Shown: piece by piece, positions 53,994 to 64,000 of the stretch
How positions within the stretch are numbered: the stretch's first letter is position 1
How the letters are laid out: every line of letters starts with the position of its first letter
Source of the DNA: Hyphomicrobium sulfonivorans
GTDB lineage: Bacteria; Pseudomonadota; Alphaproteobacteria; Rhizobiales; Hyphomicrobiaceae
Length of the DNA stretch: 64,000 nucleotides
Direction of reading: 5' to 3'
NCBI RefSeq assembly: GCF_013306565.1
Contig: NZ_PZPO01000005.1
Span: 1-64,000 of the forward strand
Position numbers and translations under genes: made by a program
The notes under the pieces: generated by a model
Told to the model about the DNA's origin: nothing
Seen by the model: only the letters and a program-made list of their open reading frames with translations
Database searches by the model: none

Positions 53994-54959
53994 TCAGTGC
54001 GCAGGCGCACCCTTGCCGGTGATTGCCCGTCCGAGACTGACAAGCAGCATCACGACGCCACCCACGGCAAGACCGACAATTCCAGAGCCAATCGCCGTCA
54101 CCAGCCAGTGAATGACGCCATTGCCGAACGGCAGCGCGGCGCTCACCGCATCGGCGGCGTGATGAATGACGTGCTCGACCTGCGGGTAACCGAATTCGGC
54201 CAGCCCGTGCACGATGATGCCGCCGCCCACCCACAGCATGGCCAGCATGCCGACGATGCTCAGCAACTCCAGAAACGGCGGCATGCCGCGCACCAGCGCT
54301 CGCCCGATCGGCCCCGAGATAACCCCGTTGCGCTCAACCAGCCGCGCGCCGATGTCATCAGCCTTCACGATCACGGCGACGACGCCATAGACGCCCACGG
54401 TAATCAGGATGGCGACAGTGGCCAGCACCAGCGCCTTGGTCAGCAGATCCGGCGCAGTTATCGCCGCCAGCGCAATGGCCATGATCTCAGCCGAGAGGAT
54501 GAAGTCGGTGCGGATAGCGCCGCGTACGCGCTCTTCCTCAAGCGCCGCCTGACCCTTTTGCAGGTTGGCCACCAACTTGAGGCCCTGCACCGCTTTGGGC
54601 GGGCCGGTCAGCATGTGGTGCACCTTCTCGAAGCCCTCGAAGGCCAGATAGATGCCGCCCAGCATCAGGATCGGCGTGATCGCCTGTGGCAGAAAATAGC
54701 TCAGCAGAAGCGCCGCCGGCAGCAGGAACAGCAGCTTGTTGGTGATCGAGCCCTTGGCGATGCGCCAGACGATCGGCAACTCGCGCTCGGCTGATAATCC
54801 GGTGACGTAGCGCGGAGTGACGGCGGCATCGTCGATAACGACGCCGGCGGCCTTGGCGCTGACCTTGGCCGCCTGTCCCGCCGCATCGTCCAGTGTTACG
54901 GCCGCAACTTTGGTGAGCGCCACGATATCGTCGAGTAACGCCAGAAGACCGCCGCTCAT
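53994..54959 (-). CDS. DUF808 inner-membrane protein (YedI-like)
   Basis: The protein has about 321 residues. The start MSGGLLALLDDIVALTKVAA and the following AAVTPRYVTGLSAERELPIVWRIAKGS are hallmarks of the DUF808/YedI family. Five or six membrane segments follow (KLLFLLPAALLLSYFL, LVLATVAILITVGVYGVVAV, LLSIVGMLAMLWVGGGIIV). The function is unknown. The ATG at 54959 matches the family start; the frame further upstream is not conserved in style. Confidence 0.88.
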   Translation of the reverse strand: MSGGLLALLDDIVALTKVAAVTLDDAAGQAAKVSAKAAGVVIDDAAVTPRYVTGLSAERELPIVWRIAKGSITNKLLFLLPAALLLSYFLPQAITPILMLGGIYLAFEGFEKVHHMLTGPPKAVQGLKLVANLQKGQAALEEERVRGAIRTDFILSAEIMAIALAAITAPDLLTKALVLATVAILITVGVYGVVAVIVKADDIGARLVERNGVISGPIGRALVRGMPPFLELLSIVGMLAMLWVGGGIIVHGLAEFGYPQVEHVIHHAADAVSAALPFGNGVIHWLVTAIGSGIVGLAVGGVVMLLVSLGRAITGKGAPAH

Positions 54960-56943
<1,984 letters not shown>

Positions 56944-56950
56944 AAGCTAT

Positions 56951-57110
56951 GCACCGGCGGCCGGCTCCCCGGAGGGGAGTCGCCGGTGCGGAAGAACAAT
57001 TACCGGCGGCCGGCTCCCTGAAGGGGAGTCGCCGGTGCGAAAGAACAATCACCGGCGGCCGGCTCCTCGGCGGGGAGTCGCCGGTGCAAAAAGAATGTCG
57101 CCGGTGTGAG
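56951..57110. repeat. Tandem 49-50 bp hairpin repeats past guaB
   Basis: Three consecutive units begin at 56951, 57001 and 57050, each with CACCGGCGGCCGGCTCC, a short centre, GGGGAGTCGCCGGTG, then an A-rich tail AAGAACAAT; part of a fourth lies at 57097. Each unit folds into a strong hairpin. They may end or stabilise guaB mRNA, or be REP-type repeats. Confidence 0.8.
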
Positions 57111-57119
57111 CTAACGACG

Positions 57120-57146
57120 TCATCCCGGCGAAGGCCGGGATCCACG
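57120..57146. repeat. REP-like palindrome
   Basis: TCATCCCGGCGAAGGCCGGGAT is an inverted repeat (TCCCGGC-GAAG-GCCGGGA) of a kind dispersed between genes in many proteobacterial genomes. Confidence 0.6.
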
Positions 57147-57232
57147 CCAGTCACCTGCGATGCGCCCGTGGTGGCGTGGGTGTCAAAGCGGATGTGCCGA
57201 CTATGCGCGCGATCTGAACGGAGACCTGTCCG

Positions 57233-57658
57233 ATGCCAGTTTCCAGCCTGCTGCTGCCAGTGTTCGTTCAGGTCGCGCTGACGTTCGCCCTCATGCTGTG
57301 GATGGGCGCGCAACGCCGCCGTGCGCTCAATTCCGGCGCCGTGAAGCCGCACGAAATCGCGCTGCGCCAGCCGAACTGGCCGCCACGGGCAATGCAGATC
57401 GCGAACTGCTTCCACAATCAGCTTGAGCTGCCGATGCTGTTCTATGCGCTGGTAGCGTTCATTCTGATCACTTCGACCAACAGCATTGTGTTTGTGATGC
57501 TGGCGTGGCTGTTCGTCGGCGCGCGGTTGGTCCATGCTTATATTCACACCGGCTCTAATGCTGTGCTGCCGCGATCGGTGGCCATGGCGGCCGGTGCAAT
57601 TGCACTGATTGCGATGTGGGTGATCTTCGCCGTTCGCATTCTGGCGACAGGAGCCTGA
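57233..57658 (+). CDS. MAPEG-family membrane protein
   Basis: The protein has 141 residues with four membrane segments (LLLPVFVQVALTFALMLWMG, MLFYALVAFILITSTNSIV, VFVMLAWLFVGARLVHAYIH, MAAGAIALIAMWVIFAVRIL). The stretch NQLELPMLFYAL and the R..HAYIH motif are typical of bacterial MAPEG proteins, related to microsomal glutathione transferases. The substrate is unknown. It precedes the methyltransferase gene by four bases, so they are probably one operon. Confidence 0.85.
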   Translation: MPVSSLLLPVFVQVALTFALMLWMGAQRRRALNSGAVKPHEIALRQPNWPPRAMQIANCFHNQLELPMLFYALVAFILITSTNSIVFVMLAWLFVGARLVHAYIHTGSNAVLPRSVAMAAGAIALIAMWVIFAVRILATGA

Positions 57659-57662
57659 AACC

Positions 57663-58961
57663 ATGCGCGCTGGCGCACGTATCGCAGCAGCAGCTGAAGT
57701 TCTCGACGACATCCTCAATCGGCATCGCCCTGCTTCGATGGCTTTGGCCAACTGGGGCCGTGCGCACCGCTTTGCTGGCTCGGGCGATCGCGCCGCAATC
57801 GGCACGCTGGTGTTCGATGCCCTGCGCCGCCGTCACTCCATCGCCGCCCGCATGGGCAGCGATGAGCCGCGCGCGCTGGCGCTGGGTGCCGCGTCCCGCG
57901 CGCTTGGTTTGAGCGCTGAGGAAATTGCCGCCACCGCCGACGGTTCCGAGCACGCGTTGACGCCATTGTCGGACGACGAAGTCAAAGGCTTGACCGCCGA
58001 GCTGCCCGCCGATCTTCCGGCCTATGTCGCGGGGGACTTCCCTGAGTGGCTGCAGCCGTCACTTGAGCGCGCCTTCGGTGAGCGCGCAGCCGAAGAGGCG
58101 GCGGCACAGGCGGCGCGCGCGCCGATCGACCTGCGCGCCAACATGCTGAAGGCCACGCCGGACAAAGTGCTGAAGGCGCTGTCGCGCTACAACGCCGAGG
58201 CAACGCCCTATGCGGCGAACTGCGTGCGTGTGCCAGCGCCGGAAGGCGCTGGCAAGGCGCCGCATCTGGAAGCTGAGACGGCGCACGGCAAGGGCTGGTT
58301 TGAAGTTCAGGACGAAGGCTCGCAGATCGCCGCGCTGTTGGCCGGTGCGGGGCCGCGCATGCAGGTGCTGGATCTGTGCGCGGGCGCTGGCGGCAAGACG
58401 CTGGCACTGGCTGCCGGTATGCAGAACACCGGCCAGATCTACGCCTATGACGCCGACAAAAAGCAGCTCCGCCCGATCTTCGAGCGCCTGAAGCGCGCCG
58501 GCGTGCGCAACGTGCAGGTGATGGACGGCGGCGAAGAGGATGCGCTCAAGGCGCTGGGGCCACGCTTCGATCTCGTGCTCGTCGATGCGCCGTGCACCGG
58601 CTCGGGCACATGGCGGCGTAAGCCCGACGCGAAGTGGCGTCTGAAGCCCGTCAACCTTGAGGAACGCATCAAGGATCAGGTGGCGGTGCTCGAACTCGGC
58701 GCCGAGATGACCAAGCCGGGCGGCGCGCTGGTTTATGTCACCTGCTCGATGCTGCCGGAGGAAAACCGCGATCAGGTTGCGGCCTTCATTGAGCGCCATC
58801 CCGATTTCGCGCTGGAGCCCTTTGCACCGGTTTGGGAAAAGCAGGTGGGCGGAGCTGCGCCTGCATCCGCCGACGGGCACACCGACACGCTGCAGCTCAC
58901 GCCCGCAAGCCACGGCACCGACGGTTTCTTCATCGCGCTAATGCGCCGACACAAACAGTGA
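57663..58961 (+). CDS. RsmB/NOP-family rRNA m5C methyltransferase
   Basis: The protein has 432 residues. An N-terminal NusB-like helical domain (residues 1-140) precedes the catalytic domain: VLDLCAGAGGKTLALA near residue 238, LVDAPCTGSGTWRRKPD and the catalytic cysteine in VYVTCSMLPEEN near residue 360. It methylates cytosine C5 in RNA, most likely in 16S rRNA as RsmB does at C967. The TCSxLPxEN version of motif IV is normal for this subfamily. Confidence 0.88.
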   Translation: MRAGARIAAAAEVLDDILNRHRPASMALANWGRAHRFAGSGDRAAIGTLVFDALRRRHSIAARMGSDEPRALALGAASRALGLSAEEIAATADGSEHALTPLSDDEVKGLTAELPADLPAYVAGDFPEWLQPSLERAFGERAAEEAAAQAARAPIDLRANMLKATPDKVLKALSRYNAEATPYAANCVRVPAPEGAGKAPHLEAETAHGKGWFEVQDEGSQIAALLAGAGPRMQVLDLCAGAGGKTLALAAGMQNTGQIYAYDADKKQLRPIFERLKRAGVRNVQVMDGGEEDALKALGPRFDLVLVDAPCTGSGTWRRKPDAKWRLKPVNLEERIKDQVAVLELGAEMTKPGGALVYVTCSMLPEENRDQVAAFIERHPDFALEPFAPVWEKQVGGAAPASADGHTDTLQLTPASHGTDGFFIALMRRHKQ

Positions 58962-59141
58962 TCGGCGCGGCGCAGCAACGGGCGCGAATAATTGCTGCGC
59001 GCCTCTTGCAAAGCCACAAATCGAAAATAAGTTCGCCGACTATTGGGCCATTGGGGCCTGGTATAGATCGGCCGTTCGTGGCTGAAGGGGGCAGCATAAG
59101 CCCCGGGTCAGAGCGCGGCCCTTAAAGGACATACGTCCATC

Positions 59142-61079
59142 ATGGCACCTGTTGCCAAGGCGAAGCGCCTGAAGCGTCCCGCGCCGCGTTCGTGCCTCGG
59201 TCCCGTTGCGGACCTTGAGGCCCATTTGCCCGCCGAATGGTGGCGCAAACTTTTCAATGCTCTCTACGTCAAGACGGACGGCGACGTCGTCGAAAACAAT
59301 GAGAACACACGTCGCGACGTGGATTTCATCCTCGCCGCCGCGCCGGTGCAGCCGCACAGCCAGATCCTGGATCTGTGCTGCGGGCAGGGCCGCCATTGCA
59401 TCGAGCTGGCGCGGCGCGGCTTCCGCAACGTCACCGGCGTCGACCGCTCGCGCTATCTGGTGCGGCTGGCAAAAAAGCGCGCGCAGAACGAGCGCCTGCA
59501 GGTGGCGTTCAAGGAGGGTGACGCCCGCAATCCACGTCTGCCGGAAGCCAGCTTCGATTGCGTCGCCATCATGGGCAATTCGTTCGGCTACTTCTCCAAC
59601 AAGCAGGACGACGAAAAAGTTCTGACCATGGTGGGCAAGCTGCTGCGCCCATCCGGTCAGCTGGTGCTCGACATTACCGACGGCGCCTACATGGCCGACC
59701 ATTTCGAACGCCGTTCGTGGGAATGGATCGACGAGCATCATTTTGTCTGCCGAGAGCGCTCGCTGTCGGCGGATCGCGAGCGCCTGATCTCGCGTGAGGT
59801 GATCGTGCACGATGAACTGGGCGTCATCGCCGACCAGTTCTATGCCGAGCGGCTTTATACGCGCGATGGCATTGCGCACCTGCTGGAAAAGGTCGGGTTC
59901 CGCAACGTCCGCCATCACGGCAGCACTGAAGCGCTGTCGGATCGCGATCAGGATCTCGGCATGATGGCGCGCCGTCTGCTGCTGTCGGCCGATGCGCCGG
60001 TGATCAAGCGCAAGCCCAAGGGCAAGGTGCAGCAGATTGACGTCACGGTGCTGATGGGCGATCCGCGCCTGCCGGATGCGGTGAAGCGCGGCGGCGAGTT
60101 CCAGGCCGAGGACTACGAGACCATCCGGCGCCTCAAGGACGCGCTGTCGGAGTTGCCGGCCTATCGCTTCCGTTTTCTCGACAATCACGCCACGCTCGAC
60201 CGCGACCTGTCGGAGCTGCGCACCGATCTTGTGTTCAATCTGTGCGACGAAGGCTTCAACAACGACCCGTTCAAGGAGTTGCACGTTCCGGCGATGCTGG
60301 AAGCGCTGGACATTCCCTATACGGGCGCAGCGCCGCCTGCGCTTGCCGCCTGTTACGACAAGGGGCTCGTGCGCGCCGTTGCGATGACGCTCGATGTGCC
60401 GGTGCCGCTGGAAACGCATGTGCGTCCCGGCGATCAGGGCGCCACGCTGCCGTCGGTCTTCCCGGCGCTGCTGAAGCCGAACTACGGCGACAGCTCGCAG
60501 GGCATCACCAAGGAGGCGGTGGTGCACAACGAGAAGGGGCTGCTCGATTATCTGGAGAAGCTGCGCATCGCGTTCCCGCGTCGTCCGGTGCTGGTGCAGG
60601 AGTATCTGACCGGAGCGGAATACTCCGTCACGCTGATCGGCAACCCCGATCAGGGTTTGCGCGCGCTGCCCATTCTTGAGGTCGATTTCACCAAGCTCGA
60701 TCCGAACCTGCCAAAGATCCTCGGTTACGAATCCAAGTGGGAGCCGGACAGCCCCTACTGGACGCAGGTTTCGTATCACGAGGCCGAGCAGCTGTCGGAG
60801 GTGCAGCAACAGCAACTCGTCGAACACTCGACGCGTCTGTTCGAGCGCCTCGGTTGCCGCGATTATGCCCGCTTCGATTTCCGCGCCGATGCCAAGGGCG
60901 AGATCAAGTTGCTTGAGGTCAATCCCAATCCGGGCTGGTGCTGGGACGGGAAGGTCAACCTGATGGCAGGCTTCGCCGGTATGCGCTATGCAGACATGCT
61001 CGGACAGATACTCGCGGCCGCCGTCGAGCGTCTGTCCATTGTCGGCAAAGCAACTATGCAGGTTGAGGCAGCACAGTGA
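59142..61079 (+). CDS. SAM methyltransferase fused to an ATP-grasp ligase
   Basis: The protein has 645 residues in two parts. Residues 35-290 are a class I methyltransferase: SAM loop ILDLCCGQGRHCIELARRG near residue 75, then FDCVAIMGNSFGYF. Residues 310-630 are an ATP-grasp domain like D-Ala-D-Ala ligase: LVFNLCDEGFN, YDKGLVRAVA, FPALLKPNYGDSSQGI, VLVQEYLTGAEYSVTLIG and metal-binding IKLLEVNPNPGWCWDG. The substrates are unknown; the fusion suggests that one small molecule or peptide is both methylated and ligated. It overlaps tspO. Confidence 0.82.
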   Translation: MAPVAKAKRLKRPAPRSCLGPVADLEAHLPAEWWRKLFNALYVKTDGDVVENNENTRRDVDFILAAAPVQPHSQILDLCCGQGRHCIELARRGFRNVTGVDRSRYLVRLAKKRAQNERLQVAFKEGDARNPRLPEASFDCVAIMGNSFGYFSNKQDDEKVLTMVGKLLRPSGQLVLDITDGAYMADHFERRSWEWIDEHHFVCRERSLSADRERLISREVIVHDELGVIADQFYAERLYTRDGIAHLLEKVGFRNVRHHGSTEALSDRDQDLGMMARRLLLSADAPVIKRKPKGKVQQIDVTVLMGDPRLPDAVKRGGEFQAEDYETIRRLKDALSELPAYRFRFLDNHATLDRDLSELRTDLVFNLCDEGFNNDPFKELHVPAMLEALDIPYTGAAPPALAACYDKGLVRAVAMTLDVPVPLETHVRPGDQGATLPSVFPALLKPNYGDSSQGITKEAVVHNEKGLLDYLEKLRIAFPRRPVLVQEYLTGAEYSVTLIGNPDQGLRALPILEVDFTKLDPNLPKILGYESKWEPDSPYWTQVSYHEAEQLSEVQQQQLVEHSTRLFERLGCRDYARFDFRADAKGEIKLLEVNPNPGWCWDGKVNLMAGFAGMRYADMLGQILAAAVERLSIVGKATMQVEAAQ

Positions 61080-61528
61080 TGAAATATCTAGGCTTGCTCG
61101 TGTTCGTTCTTCTTGTCGCGGGCGCGGCCTACACTGGATCAACGTACCTGCCAGGGCCGTTTTATGCGGCCCTGGAAAAGCCGGTGTGGACACCTCCCGA
61201 TGATGTGTTCATGCCCGTCTGGATGGTCCTTTACGCCATGATCGCGCTGGCCGGGTGGATAGCCTGGCGCGCGCAGGGGTTCGGTCCGTTGCTGTGGCTG
61301 TGGTTGCTGCAGCTGGGGCTCAATACCGCGTGGTCATATTTCATGTTCGGCGAAAAGCAGATCGCGTCAGCCCTGATCGACATCGGCGCGCTGTGGGTGG
61401 CCGTGCTCGCGTTCATCGTGCTGGCGTGGCCGGTGCGCCGCTCAGCGGCGTTGCTGTTCGTGCCGTATCTGCTGTGGCTCTCCTATGCTGCCGCTTTGAA
61501 CTTCGAGATCTGGCGCCTGAATACGTGA
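61079..61528 (+). CDS. tspO: TspO/MBR family membrane protein
   Basis: The protein has 149 residues with five membrane helices. Family motifs are KPVWTPPDDVFMPVWMVLYAMIALAG, LGLNTAWSYFMFG and LNFEIWRLN. TspO binds porphyrins and related ligands and regulates tetrapyrrole or stress responses. The ATG at 61079 overlaps the stop of the fusion gene; a GTG three bases earlier is also possible. Confidence 0.9.
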   Translation: MKYLGLLVFVLLVAGAAYTGSTYLPGPFYAALEKPVWTPPDDVFMPVWMVLYAMIALAGWIAWRAQGFGPLLWLWLLQLGLNTAWSYFMFGEKQIASALIDIGALWVAVLAFIVLAWPVRRSAALLFVPYLLWLSYAAALNFEIWRLNT

Positions 61529-61703
61529 TGTGAACGCCTGACGTGAACATCTGAGGCACTTCTCACCAAAAGCATGCGATGCAACGGGGTAACGCCGTCC
61601 ACTGGAACGGCGCGGTCCCGTTGGTGAAATACTGTGCGCACTGACGATGCGCTGCTACAATCCAGCCCGCGCAATTCGCCATCCTGTTTGCGCGGGGGAT
61701 CGC

Positions 61704-62543
61704 ATGAACCACGCTGAAAGCACGCTGCCTGAAGCCGCGCCGATGGCCGCGAACGCCGCGCCGTCCTTAGCCTGCGGTGAGTGCGGGGCCGAGACATCGG
61801 GCAACTTCTGCTCCGCCTGCGGTGCCGATCTGCGCACCAGCGCATTAAGCTTTCTGGGGCCAGCGGCCACATCTGTTCGGCGCAGCTTCCCCGCCGTCTA
61901 TCTGAAGATCCTGCGCTCACCCATCCGCCAGACGGTCGCCTTCGCCGATGACAGAACCTATCGCGGCTATGTCTCGTTCGCGCTGACGGGCATTGCGCTC
62001 TACATCCTGTTTTTCGTTCCCATCGTCATCCGCATGGTCGTGCCCGGCACCGAGGGCGCGCATCTGTCGGAAAGCATGCAGACGATGATGAAGGCGCTGT
62101 CGCAGGCCGGCATTTACGTCGGCATGGCGCTCACGTTCCTGCTCGCGTTTGCGCTGTTCCGCGCCTTCGCCCCCGCGCGGCGACCGTTCCCGGCCTACTT
62201 CAAACTCTATGCCATCGCGATCGGTTTTGTGGCGCCGATCTACGGCATCTATGAGTTTGTCATCCGGCTGCTGCCCGGCGGCGTTGGCATGTCCGCACTC
62301 GGAAACATCGGCGACGATGCCATGCACAATCCAACCGTGTGGGTGTCGACCGCTCTGGCGCTGCTGCTGTGGGGCTATTTCGCCGCCATCCATCGCCGCT
62401 TCTGGTCCACGTCCGTGTGGCTGGCGGTGGTGCTGTATTTTCTCGCGTCGTTCATCTCAAACTGGTTGAGCTATCATCTGATGTGGTGGGTCGGTTTCCA
62501 CACCGCGCGCATTCTCATCGCAGCCGGCATCGTCACGCCGTAG
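61704..62543 (+). CDS. Zinc-ribbon membrane protein
   Basis: The protein has about 279 residues. After a 25-residue lead, CGECGAETSGNFCSACGADL forms a zinc ribbon with two CxxC pairs. Then come about five membrane segments (YVSFALTGIALYILFFVPIVI, YVGMALTFLLAFALFRAF, LYAIAIGFVAPIYGIYEFVI, VSTALALLLWGYFAAI, WLAVVLYFLASFISNWLSY). The layout recalls DUF3667/Yip1-like proteins of unknown function. The ATG at 61704 follows a GGGGG site. Confidence 0.75.
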   Translation: MNHAESTLPEAAPMAANAAPSLACGECGAETSGNFCSACGADLRTSALSFLGPAATSVRRSFPAVYLKILRSPIRQTVAFADDRTYRGYVSFALTGIALYILFFVPIVIRMVVPGTEGAHLSESMQTMMKALSQAGIYVGMALTFLLAFALFRAFAPARRPFPAYFKLYAIAIGFVAPIYGIYEFVIRLLPGGVGMSALGNIGDDAMHNPTVWVSTALALLLWGYFAAIHRRFWSTSVWLAVVLYFLASFISNWLSYHLMWWVGFHTARILIAAGIVTP

Positions 62544-62583
62544 CCCGCCAGCACCATACGCCAGCAGCACGGTCTCCGTCGCG

Positions 62584-63483
62584 CTACTTGGCAGCGCCGG
62601 GATCGTCCTCAACGTGCCACTTGCCAACCGGCGCCGATGTTTCCGCGCGCGCATTCTGCGCCAGCACGGCTTCGAACTCAGCGCGTGGAATGAGCGCGAA
62701 GCCCATGTCCTTCAGCGTCGGCGTGAAGTCCTTGCCGTCGTTCAGCACAAAGCCCCACTTCGCCAGATGATGATTGAGGTAGCCAAATCCGATCTTCGAG
62801 GTGTTGCTGGCGCGGCTGAACTGGGATTCGGTGTAGAAGATGCGGCCCACGGCGATGCCGTATCCGCCGCCGACGAGTTCGCCTTCCGCGTCCCACACCT
62901 CGAACGAATGCGCGATGCCCTGATCGTGTAGCGCTGCATATAGCTGCATGATCTTCGGCGTGATCCATGTAAGCCCGGCGGCGCGGCCCTTGCGCGGCGC
63001 GGCGCACGCCTTGATCACCTCGTCGAAAGCCTCATCGAACGTCACCCGATAGGTGCCTTTGCGCATGATGCGGCGCGCATCCTTCGAAAGCCGATACTGC
63101 GCCGGATCGACCACCATGCGGCTGTCGCGCGTCCACCACTTCAGCGGACCGCAATGGCTCCACGGGAAATAGCCCTTGCGTGCCGCTGCCAGCACGCGCG
63201 CCGGTGAGACATCGCGGGCGACACCGGCGAAGCCCTCCGGACGCGCATGCAGCGTCGCTTCGCCTGGCTCGCGCGTGCCACCGCGCGCCATGTCGGCAGT
63301 CGCGTGCCACAGCAGCAACGGCACATCGCCCGCGCGCTTGGGCTGGCAGGCATAGGCAACGCCCAGCACCCATCGCGTCAGCCGCTGCCGCATCGTTTCC
63401 CGAAACAGCTCCCGGCGGCTGGCGGTAATGTCATCACCATCCTGCGCGACGATTTCCATGAACGGGGCGGCGACATTGGCCAT
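62584..63483 (-). CDS. aat: Leucyl/phenylalanyl-tRNA-protein transferase family (Aat-like)
   Basis: The protein has 299 residues, longer than typical Aat by an N-terminal arm of about 65 residues. Family segments are AARKGYFPWSHCGPLKWWTRDSRMVVDP, RIMRKGTYRVTFDEAFDEVI, TWITPKIMQLYAALHDQGIAHSFEVW and GELVGGGYGIAVGRIFYTESQFS. Aat adds Leu or Phe to proteins with basic N-termini, marking them for ClpS/ClpAP. The segment SNTSKIGFGYLNHHLAKWGF departs from textbook Aat, so it may have shifted specificity. The ATG has GGAAG upstream. Confidence 0.8.
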   Translation of the reverse strand: MANVAAPFMEIVAQDGDDITASRRELFRETMRQRLTRWVLGVAYACQPKRAGDVPLLLWHATADMARGGTREPGEATLHARPEGFAGVARDVSPARVLAAARKGYFPWSHCGPLKWWTRDSRMVVDPAQYRLSKDARRIMRKGTYRVTFDEAFDEVIKACAAPRKGRAAGLTWITPKIMQLYAALHDQGIAHSFEVWDAEGELVGGGYGIAVGRIFYTESQFSRASNTSKIGFGYLNHHLAKWGFVLNDGKDFTPTLKDMGFALIPRAEFEAVLAQNARAETSAPVGKWHVEDDPGAAK

Positions 63484-63898
63484 TCCAGCTTCCTTCCGGC
63501 AGGACCATGATCGCTTCGGACCTTATCAGTCCGGGGCGTGAATCATCGGTCCAATAAAACCCTGGAGCTGCGTCGCGATTCAAAGAAAAGCGATCGGGCT
63601 CTGGCGCCGGCCACTACAACGTCGGCCGACACCTGCAAGCTGCCCGGCGGGGCTTACGAAAACCCCAACAAATGGAAATGTTCGGAGTTCCGCGCCGGTT
63701 TCCTGGCCAACAGGGTTAACCGGAGCGGGCAGGGACGCAGGCAGCGGTCGACAGCTCCAGCATTGTGCCGGCGAAGCGCGGAGGCAGGCGATGCAACTTT
63801 CCCGTGGGCAGGCGCGCAAAGCCCCGCATCGCGACGCTCGCCCGCCTTGACGGTCCAGATTGCGGAGTGTCTATGGGCGTACGTTTTACACGTATAAA
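63484..63898. other. Intergenic, nothing recognised
   Basis: The overlapping short frames have no family resemblance. It should hold promoters for the divergent aat-like gene and the gene at the window edge; TTTTACACGTATAAAAT at about 63884-63900 is AT-rich and promoter-like. Confidence 0.4.
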
Positions 63899-64000
63899 AT
63901 GTACAGCATCTTTGAGCGCGCCCGCTCCCGCATCGGCGATTATGGGCGCTCTAAGCCCTCGAAACGCGGAGATCACGTGAGCAACCCTGTCGCGGATACT
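63899..64000 (+). CDS. Start of a gene cut by the window edge
   Basis: The frame MYSIFERARSRIGDYGRSKP...SNPVADT is open from an ATG at 63899 to the last base. A GTG at 63977 in the same frame has GGAG five bases before it and could be the true start. Too little is visible to name it. Confidence 0.4.
   Translation, partial: MYSIFERARSRIGDYGRSKPSKRGDHVSNPVADT

Noticed and set aside
59040-61193. Open frame of 717 codons on the minus strand
   Set aside because: It lies antisense to the methyltransferase/ATP-grasp gene, whose motifs are complete; the minus frame is rich in His, Arg and Leu without any motif.

Overview
The window is high-GC DNA from an alphaproteobacterium, most likely of the Hyphomicrobiales. 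This rests on gene content: a thioredoxin-type ars operon with an aquaglyceroporin, a chromosomal ppx-rlmE-guaB-rsmB-type block, and island and plasmid-partition genes of rhizobial flavour. The species cannot be named from the sequence.

Region 1 (1-20771) is accessory and rearranged. It opens inside the 3' end of an autotransporter gene whose last 127 bases are identical to those of a complete autotransporter at 12658-15825; a third, 5'-truncated autotransporter lies at about 16675-18384. A repeat of about 355 bp carrying the tail of a serine recombinase occurs three times (7991-8346, 15989-16344, 18597-18950), and only the third copy is joined to an intact recombinase gene. Between these lie an OhrR/MarR regulator divergent from a secreted hydrolase with clear palindromic operators, a GMC flavoenzyme, a candidate immunity gene behind a toxin-like tail, a periplasmic cupin, a PQQ dehydrogenase, an arsR-arsC-aqpS-arsH operon and an AraC regulator. 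Ghosts of a LysR regulator and of a tyrosine recombinase were found by reading across frames.

Region 2 (about 20772-50237) is two integrative elements in tandem at the 3' end of tRNA-Gln(CUG). A 17-bp core identical to the tRNA 3' end occurs at 20772, 34531 and 50221 (inside the intact tRNA). Element A (about 20789-34547) carries an HNH nuclease, a type I restriction-modification system with an extra frameshifted gene between hsdR and hsdM, a resolvase, an SF2 helicase and a tyrosine integrase. Element B (about 34548-50237) carries its own integrase, a small HTH protein, a primase-helicase followed by an iteron/AT-rich/inverted-iteron array that looks like its origin, a resolvase, a SIR2-HerA defence pair, an AbiEi-like antitoxin without an obvious toxin, and a partition cassette (membrane/coiled-coil protein, small RHH-like protein, ParA). 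Each element has its own direct-repeat arm-type sites near both ends (11-bp period in A, 13-bp period in B). In B the layout suggests a replicating phage satellite or integrative plasmid that carries defence cargo.

Region 3 (50295-64000) is ordinary chromosome: Ppx/GppA, RlmE, a secreted protein, a DUF808 membrane protein, GuaB followed by tandem hairpin repeats, a MAPEG protein, an RsmB-type m5C methyltransferase, a methyltransferase/ATP-grasp fusion, TspO, a zinc-ribbon membrane protein, an Aat-like aminoacyl-transferase and the start of one further gene cut by the window edge.
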